From: an uncultured bacterium
GTDB taxonomy: Bacteria; Patescibacteriota; Minisyncoccia; Phycocordibacterales; UBA9973
Direction: 5' to 3'
DNA length: 33,507 bases
NCBI GenBank assembly: GCA_903904195.1
Contig: CAIVBM010000034.1
Location: forward strand, 1-33,507
Under the pieces are notes generated by a model, which was not told the DNA's origin, ran no database searches, and was given only the letters and a program-made list of their open reading frames with translations. Of the stretch, positions 31,657-33,507 are shown piece by piece (position 1 is the stretch's first letter; the number at the start of each line of letters is the position of its first letter). Position numbers and translations under genes: made by a program.

Positions 31657-32932
31657 TTTTGCCAATTATTGAAGCAATAATAAAAGGATCGGGGGATTTA
31701 TCTAATCCTGATAGGGCAAAACGCACTGGATGCAAGAGCTCTCCCCTACTTTCTAGATTGTCCGCAATTGACATTAAAGTAATTTTTATAATCTCAGTAT
31801 TAAAATCATTTTCACTGATACTTTCCAAGGCTTTTATAGCTAATTTTAAATTCTGATTAATTTTTTCTGAAGAAGTTTTTTTATAAATAAGCTTTGCTTT
31901 GTCTATCACTGGTGATTTGAAAAAGAAATCTAACTCCCCTTTTGCAACCATACTTTTTACATCACTCCATTTAGAAATTCTCTCAAAAATAATAGGAACT
32001 AATTTAGGATTTCTCATATTTTCTGGAAGTTGCTCTAAAACATTTTTATTTATTTCCCCTGATGAAAGTAATTTCATATGTTCTTTATTGAACCATTCTA
32101 ATTTTTCTTGGTTAAAAATAGCAGGACTTTTTTGTACTCTTTCTAAATCAAAAGATGCGATTAATTCTTCTCGAGAAAAAATTTCTTTTTCAGTGCCTGG
32201 ATTCCAGCCAATAAATGTAGCTCCGTTCAAAACAGCCTCTGGCAAAAAACCTAGTTTTTTATATTCCGTTACCGCCAATGCTCCTCTACGTTTTGAGAGT
32301 TTTAATTTATCAGGACCCAATACAAGTGGCAAATGGGCATATATTGGAGTTGTTGCACCTATGGCTCTCTGGATTAAAATCTGTCTAGAAGTATTAGAAA
32401 CATGATCTTCTCCTCTTATTACATGAGTAATGCCCTCTTCAAAATCATCTACGACGACAGCTAAATGAAAAAGTGGCTCATTTAAATTTTTAGCAATTAT
32501 AAAATCACCCAAATCTTCAGTGTTCATTGTTACTTCTCCTTTTATTTCATCTTTGAAAGTGACATTTATATTCGGATTTTTAAATCTAACAAGTTCTTTC
32601 ATGGCTCCACTGCCATCCTTGGCTTCTTCTTTTGATATATAAGCATTCCCCTCTTTTATCATTTTTTCTAAATAAAATTTATGCCTGCCTGCGTTTTCTG
32701 ATTGTCTGTAAAACTTATCATATGAAAGACCAAGCCAATCAAGACCTTCAATTATGTTTTCTTCAAATTCCTTTTTTGAGCGTTCTTTATCTGTATCTTC
32801 AATTCTAAAGACAAAAGAACCATTGTGTTTCTTGGCAAAAAGATAAGCAAAAATGGCGGTTCTGAAATTACCTAAATGCGGAAACCCCGTCGGCGACGGC
32901 GCAAATCTGGTTACGACTTTATTTTCTGACAT
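31622..32932 (-). CDS. gltX: Glutamyl-tRNA synthetase
   Basis: Class I aminoacyl-tRNA synthetase charging tRNA-Glu. I start it at ATG 32932 (MSENKVVTRFAPSPTGFPHLG), since the conserved N-terminus begins there; an upstream in-frame extension to 33052 runs through the terminator of cassette G. The HIGH-type motif is in PSPTGFPHLGN, FRIEDTDKERS follows, and the KMSKS-type motif is KLSKRRGA. The 436 residues are somewhat short for the family, mainly in the C-terminal anticodon-binding region. A TATTAT box lies 6 bases before the ATG, suggesting a leaderless mRNA. It overlaps the M23 gene by 35 bases. Whether it charges only tRNA-Glu or also tRNA-Gln cannot be told here. Confidence 0.96.
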   Translation of the reverse strand: MSENKVVTRFAPSPTGFPHLGNFRTAIFAYLFAKKHNGSFVFRIEDTDKERSKKEFEENIIEGLDWLGLSYDKFYRQSENAGRHKFYLEKMIKEGNAYISKEEAKDGSGAMKELVRFKNPNINVTFKDEIKGEVTMNTEDLGDFIIAKNLNEPLFHLAVVVDDFEEGITHVIRGEDHVSNTSRQILIQRAIGATTPIYAHLPLVLGPDKLKLSKRRGALAVTEYKKLGFLPEAVLNGATFIGWNPGTEKEIFSREELIASFDLERVQKSPAIFNQEKLEWFNKEHMKLLSSGEINKNVLEQLPENMRNPKLVPIIFERISKWSDVKSMVAKGELDFFFKSPVIDKAKLIYKKTSSEKINQNLKLAIKALESISENDFNTEIIKITLMSIADNLESRGELLHPVRFALSGLDKSPDPFIIASIIGKNETLSRLQKAI

Positions 32933-32938
32933 AACTAT

Positions 32939-32944
32939 ATAATA
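32939..32944 (-). promoter_or_regulatory. -10 box of gltX
   Basis: Minus strand TATTAT ends 6 bases before the ATG at 32932; only a poor -35 (TTTTTA, 17 bases up) is seen, within the T-run of the preceding terminator. Confidence 0.5.
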
Positions 32945-32959
32945 ACATAAAAAATAAAC

Positions 32960-33006
32960 TCTAAAAATGGGAATTGCGCTGAGAGGTTTCCCTGCCCAGC
33001 GCAATT
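32960..33006 (-). terminator. Nested terminator of cassette G
   Basis: Minus strand AATTGCGCTG/CAGCGCAATT is a perfect 10-bp stem enclosing AGG-GAAA-CCT (a GNRA-type loop). It is followed by CCCATTTTTAG. Confidence 0.8.
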
Positions 33007-33036
33007 GTTGTTTTGGATAATCGGAAACGCAAGCCC

Positions 33037-33285
33037 TCAATGATACTTGCAAAAGAGAGCTGTCACGCCGATAACCAAGATGATTAGACCAAAGACCAGA
33101 GTTCCTTGAGTTACCTTGAAAACTCGGATGAAATCGCCGTGGGCGGTCTCAGTCAGAGAATCAATGAACTTGCGAGCCTGTTCTTGCCTTGGAGAAGCAG
33201 AAAGATCGGCAAGCATCATTTGATTTTTTATGTAGGCACCCGAAAAAGTCATGAATGCCCCGACAATGAACAGAAACCATTCCAT
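33037..33285 (-). CDS. Cassette G: small two-helix membrane protein, unknown function
   Basis: 82 residues, MEWFLFIVGAFMTFSGAYI (helix 1), then a polar, charged loop (SASPRQEQARKFIDSLTETAHGDF, about 29-52), then helix 2 (GTLVFGLIILVIGVTALF) and CKYH at the end. AAAGGA about 8-10 bases before the ATG is an SD. No family is recognised. It has its own promoter (about 40-base leader) and terminator, and is GC-richer than gltX. Confidence 0.72.
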   Translation of the reverse strand: MEWFLFIVGAFMTFSGAYIKNQMMLADLSASPRQEQARKFIDSLTETAHGDFIRVFKVTQGTLVFGLIILVIGVTALFCKYH

Positions 33286-33332
33286 AAGATCATCCTTTCT
33301 TGTTTGTGTTGCGGTTGTGGTTTACTTTTTTG

Positions 33333-33361
33333 ATACTACAACAACTTTGCGTTTTTGTAAA
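33333..33361 (-). promoter_or_regulatory. Promoter of cassette G
   Basis: Minus strand TTTACA, 17 bases, TAGTAT, preceded by TG; the TGTAGTAT core is identical to that of cassette C. Confidence 0.75.
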
Positions 33362-33416
33362 TACCTTCGTAATGGTTCAATAGCTTGGAATCACCCATAG
33401 GTTTAGGATGATTCAT

Positions 33417-33507
33417 ATGCCATACACAACAAACAAAAACATGCCGAGGATTAGAAGAGACGCTGCCGACCTTGCGAGTAAGGGATGGTCGACAAGAAAG
33501 GTAGCGA
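33417..33507 (+). CDS. Start of an HTH/transposase-like gene, cut by the window edge
   Basis: An open frame from ATG 33417 to the end of the window, about 30 codons: MPYTTNKNMPRIRRDAADL then ASKGWSTRKVA. The layout (basic start, then a helix-turn-helix with GWSTRKVA) resembles the N-terminal homeodomain-like HTH of transposases or of HTH proteins I recall from CPR genomes. An AGGA about 10 bases upstream may be the SD. It could mark the left end of a mobile element, but the decisive C-terminal catalytic part is outside the window. Confidence 0.5.
   Translation, partial: MPYTTNKNMPRIRRDAADLASKGWSTRKVA

Noticed and set aside
32933-33052. An upstream 40-residue extension of gltX
   Set aside because: It crosses the perfect terminator stem of cassette G, and the conserved GltX N-terminus starts at 32932.

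Overview
The window reads as a chromosomal segment of an AT-rich bacterium with a small, streamlined genome, most likely a member of the Candidate Phyla Radiation (Patescibacteria), probably a Parcubacteria-type lineage. This is inference from style: tightly packed or overlapping genes, starts with almost no 5' leader, a Cys-rich zinc-ribbon protein and an Ada-type small metal-binding protein of kinds I associate with that group, an in-frame palindromic insert coding FAKASAG, and a retained bL9 (rplI), which as I recall is missing from some sister lineages such as Microgenomates. TGA is used as a stop. No rRNA, tRNA or CRISPR array was seen.

Layout. 1-2960: the 3' part of glmS, a NUDIX hydrolase and a divergent guanylate kinase-like protein. 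3001-11745 (+): purL, a Cys-rich zinc-ribbon protein, purQ, purF, purN and purD in one packed run. 11746-14559 (-): purA and guaB, converging on purD with no spacer. 15085-23093 (+): guaA, purH, then purE-purM-purC-purB. 23629-25604: a small membrane protein and the penicillin-binding protein mrdA. 26822-28754: a small membrane protein, a ctpA-type S41 protease and rplI. 28803-29075 (-): rpmA. 29134-29535: a membrane-anchored Ada-like metal-binding protein. 29548-29880 (-): a strongly structured RNA candidate with its own promoter and terminator. 30071-32932 (-): a small membrane protein, an M23 peptidase with a coiled coil, and gltX. At the right edge an HTH or transposase-like gene begins and is cut off.

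The pur/gua genes together give nearly the whole route from PRPP to AMP and GMP (purF, D, N, L+Q, M, E, C, B, H, A, guaB, guaA). Only purK is not seen. This is notable because many CPR genomes lack de novo purine synthesis.

The most interesting structural signal is a two-class gene organisation. The AT-rich core genes generally have a -10 box only 6-11 bases before the ATG and no clear Shine-Dalgarno, so their mRNAs should be leaderless or nearly so. Six gaps between transcription units hold visibly GC-richer stand-alone cassettes (about 14624-15037, 16628-17076, 18627-19181, 23118-23591, 25610-26775, 32960-33361). Each has a well-formed -35/-10 promoter, a true leader, one or two mostly small genes of unknown function, usually a clear Shine-Dalgarno, and a nested-hairpin terminator. 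They resemble prophage 'morons' placed in a core chromosome. One carries a divergent isoprenyl-diphosphate-synthase-like protein behind a structured leader. Further items are two copies of a GC-rich palindromic repeat (one in frame inside purL), the palindromic insert in purH, a 30-bp perfect palindrome in purB, and the ~330-nt RNA candidate.
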